A DNA stretch of 64,000 nucleotides from Mesobacillus sp. AQ2 (GTDB lineage Bacteria; Bacillota; Bacilli; Bacillales; Cytobacillaceae), in contig NZ_CP126080.1 of NCBI RefSeq assembly GCF_030122805.1, positions 1,555,001 to 1,619,000 on the forward strand. The letters run 5' to 3'. Below are positions 63,252 to 64,000 of the stretch, piece after piece. The notes beneath the pieces were generated by a model that did no database searches, was not told the DNA's origin, and saw nothing but the letters and a program-made list of their open reading frames with translations. Within the stretch, counting starts at the first letter, position 1; each line of letters begins with the position of its first letter. Position numbers and translations under genes: made by a program.

Positions 63252-63535
63252 TGTCAACAACAAACATCGAGGAAAAACAATTTCTTTTAAGGTTTAAGTG
63301 TGACACGAAATCGCATCTTACCGTACTTGACCATGACGTCTGCATGACACAGTGCCCTGATAAACTTTGCACCGTATTCTGCCCGGCTGAGGTTTATAAA
63401 TGGGAAGGAAAAAGGATGCAGGTAGGCTATGAAGGCTGCCATGAATGCGGCAGCTGCCGGATCGGCTGCCCGTACCAGAACATCAAATGGGAATATCCAA
63501 AAGGCGGCCACGGAATCGTATTCAGGCTCGCGTGA
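63251..63535 (+). CDS. fixX: FixX, ferredoxin-like protein
   Basis: The 94-residue protein carries CMTQCPDKLCTVFCP and CHECGSCRIGCP, giving the [4Fe-4S] ligands of the FixX/ETF-QO ferredoxin domain. It works with FixC. It ends the operon and is followed by a strong terminator. Confidence 0.9.
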   Translation: MSTTNIEEKQFLLRFKCDTKSHLTVLDHDVCMTQCPDKLCTVFCPAEVYKWEGKRMQVGYEGCHECGSCRIGCPYQNIKWEYPKGGHGIVFRLA

Positions 63536-63546
63536 TATAGAATAAG

Positions 63547-63588
63547 TAAAAGCTGGCGATTGAACTTTCATGGTCGCCAGCTTTTTGC
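63547..63588 (+). terminator. Terminator of the fixABCX operon
   Basis: AAAAGCTGGCGA and TCGCCAGCTTTT form a 12-base stem around 14 bases, followed by T-rich sequence. The gap from 63589 to 63799 shows no gene. Confidence 0.9.
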
Positions 63589-63799
63589 TTTTTTATTTGG
63601 CTTGGGTACTTAGGGAACTTTGAAGAAGAGAAAGGAATATTGGTAATCAAAGTATTGGTATTGTCATTCAATAGGGGGAGGGATACCAGTTTACAAAATT
63701 AATCTTATAGAAATGTTCTATATTCATCATATGTAAGTTAATTCACAAGTGGGTACAAAAAAGAGTGAAGCTAAAGGAGGTAAAGATTTAGAGGGGAGA

Positions 63800-64000
63800 T
63801 CAGCTGATTTTTTCTTGATGACGCATTAAGTGAAGTTCATCGTTGCGGATTTCTTTTTCTAATTTCCGCGCTTCAAACATGGCATCATCAAACCGATCAA
63901 ACTTTTCCGAAGCATATACGGGTTTGCTGGCATCATAGATTCCGGAAGAGTCTGATTTATAAATGGCAACACTCCAATGGAAAAAATCTTTTTCTTCTTC
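63800..64000 (-). CDS. C-terminal part of an unknown protein (truncated by the window)
   Basis: The last 66 residues of a minus-strand gene are present, running off the window edge. They read DFFHWSVAIYKSDSSGIYDA, then a helical charged end (FDDAMFEARKLEKEIRNDEL, then HLMRHQEKIS). I do not recognise the family. Confidence 0.65.
   Translation of the reverse strand, partial: EEEKDFFHWSVAIYKSDSSGIYDASKPVYASEKFDRFDDAMFEARKLEKEIRNDELHLMRHQEKIS

Noticed and set aside
60083..63535. FixABCX as evidence of nitrogen fixation
   Set aside because: No nif gene is present in the window, and FixABCX has other ferredoxin-linked roles.

Overview
The window reads as chromosome of a low-GC, endospore-forming member of the Bacillaceae, close to the Bacillus/Mesobacillus type. 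Evidence for this: strong AGGAGG-type ribosome binding sites; GTG and TTG starts; B. subtilis-like neighbourhoods (ktrD, an acyltransferase, a KinE-like kinase, mtnU-mtnE-mtnWXBD, a Spo0E-family gene); spore genes (tgl, two yjcZ-like genes, an alpha/beta SASP, SASP-like small genes); sigI-rsgI; and Firmicute riboswitches (Mn yybP-ykoY, tyrosine T-box, SAM-I). I see no rRNA, tRNA, transposase, phage genes or CRISPR. The species is an inference.

Layout. 1-10 kb: a chemotaxis receptor (-), a Mn riboswitch with a TerC-family Mn exporter, a CNNM/CBS transporter, a SigB-type stress protein, a GDSL hydrolase, cwlK, an NDH-2 gene under two Rex boxes, a stress flavin-binding protein and small hydrophilic genes. 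10-15.4 kb: tgl, a stand-alone MurE-like ligase with an altered acceptor pocket, a DUF59 protein, two yjcZ-like genes, and an ECF sigma/anti-sigma pair. 15.5-23.2 kb: a sugar ABC importer without its own ATPase, then treP-treA with two TreR operators and a cre site but no treR. 23.2-31 kb: yugN, an alanyl-tRNA editing protein, prfC, a tyrosine T-box with an NhaC-family transporter, and three intergenic tandem arrays (one of 21-bp period, two of 52-bp period). 31-46.9 kb: an RND pump, a reductase/aldehyde dehydrogenase pair, a DUF5667 protein with sigI-rsgI, an SASP, ktrD, SASP-like genes, a radical SAM protein and an acyltransferase. 47-50.6 kb: a two-gene 2-oxoacid:ferredoxin oxidoreductase. 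50.7-59.4 kb: a sporulation-type kinase, a DUF2087 regulator that seems to start at ATT, methionine salvage genes and a Spo0E-family phosphatase. 60-63.5 kb: fixABCX. The window ends in a truncated minus-strand gene.

How the genes work together. The mtn genes (amidase, aminotransferase, enolase, phosphatase, dehydratase, dioxygenase) cover the late half of methionine salvage and are read from a SAM riboswitch; mtnK and mtnA are not in the window. The oxidoreductase at 47-50.6 kb and FixABCX at 60-63.5 kb both handle low-potential ferredoxin electrons, which is uncommon in an aerobic-type Bacillaceae without nif genes. NDH-2 (Rex) and the sugar genes (cre, TreR) tie carbon and redox control together. 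SigB-type, SigI, ECF and sporulation genes show a strong stress and spore programme.

The least explained parts are the three tandem arrays, the paired repeat element between the SAM riboswitch and mtnW, the MurE-like ligase, the leader of the CNNM gene, and a small cysteine-containing secreted peptide at 19 kb.
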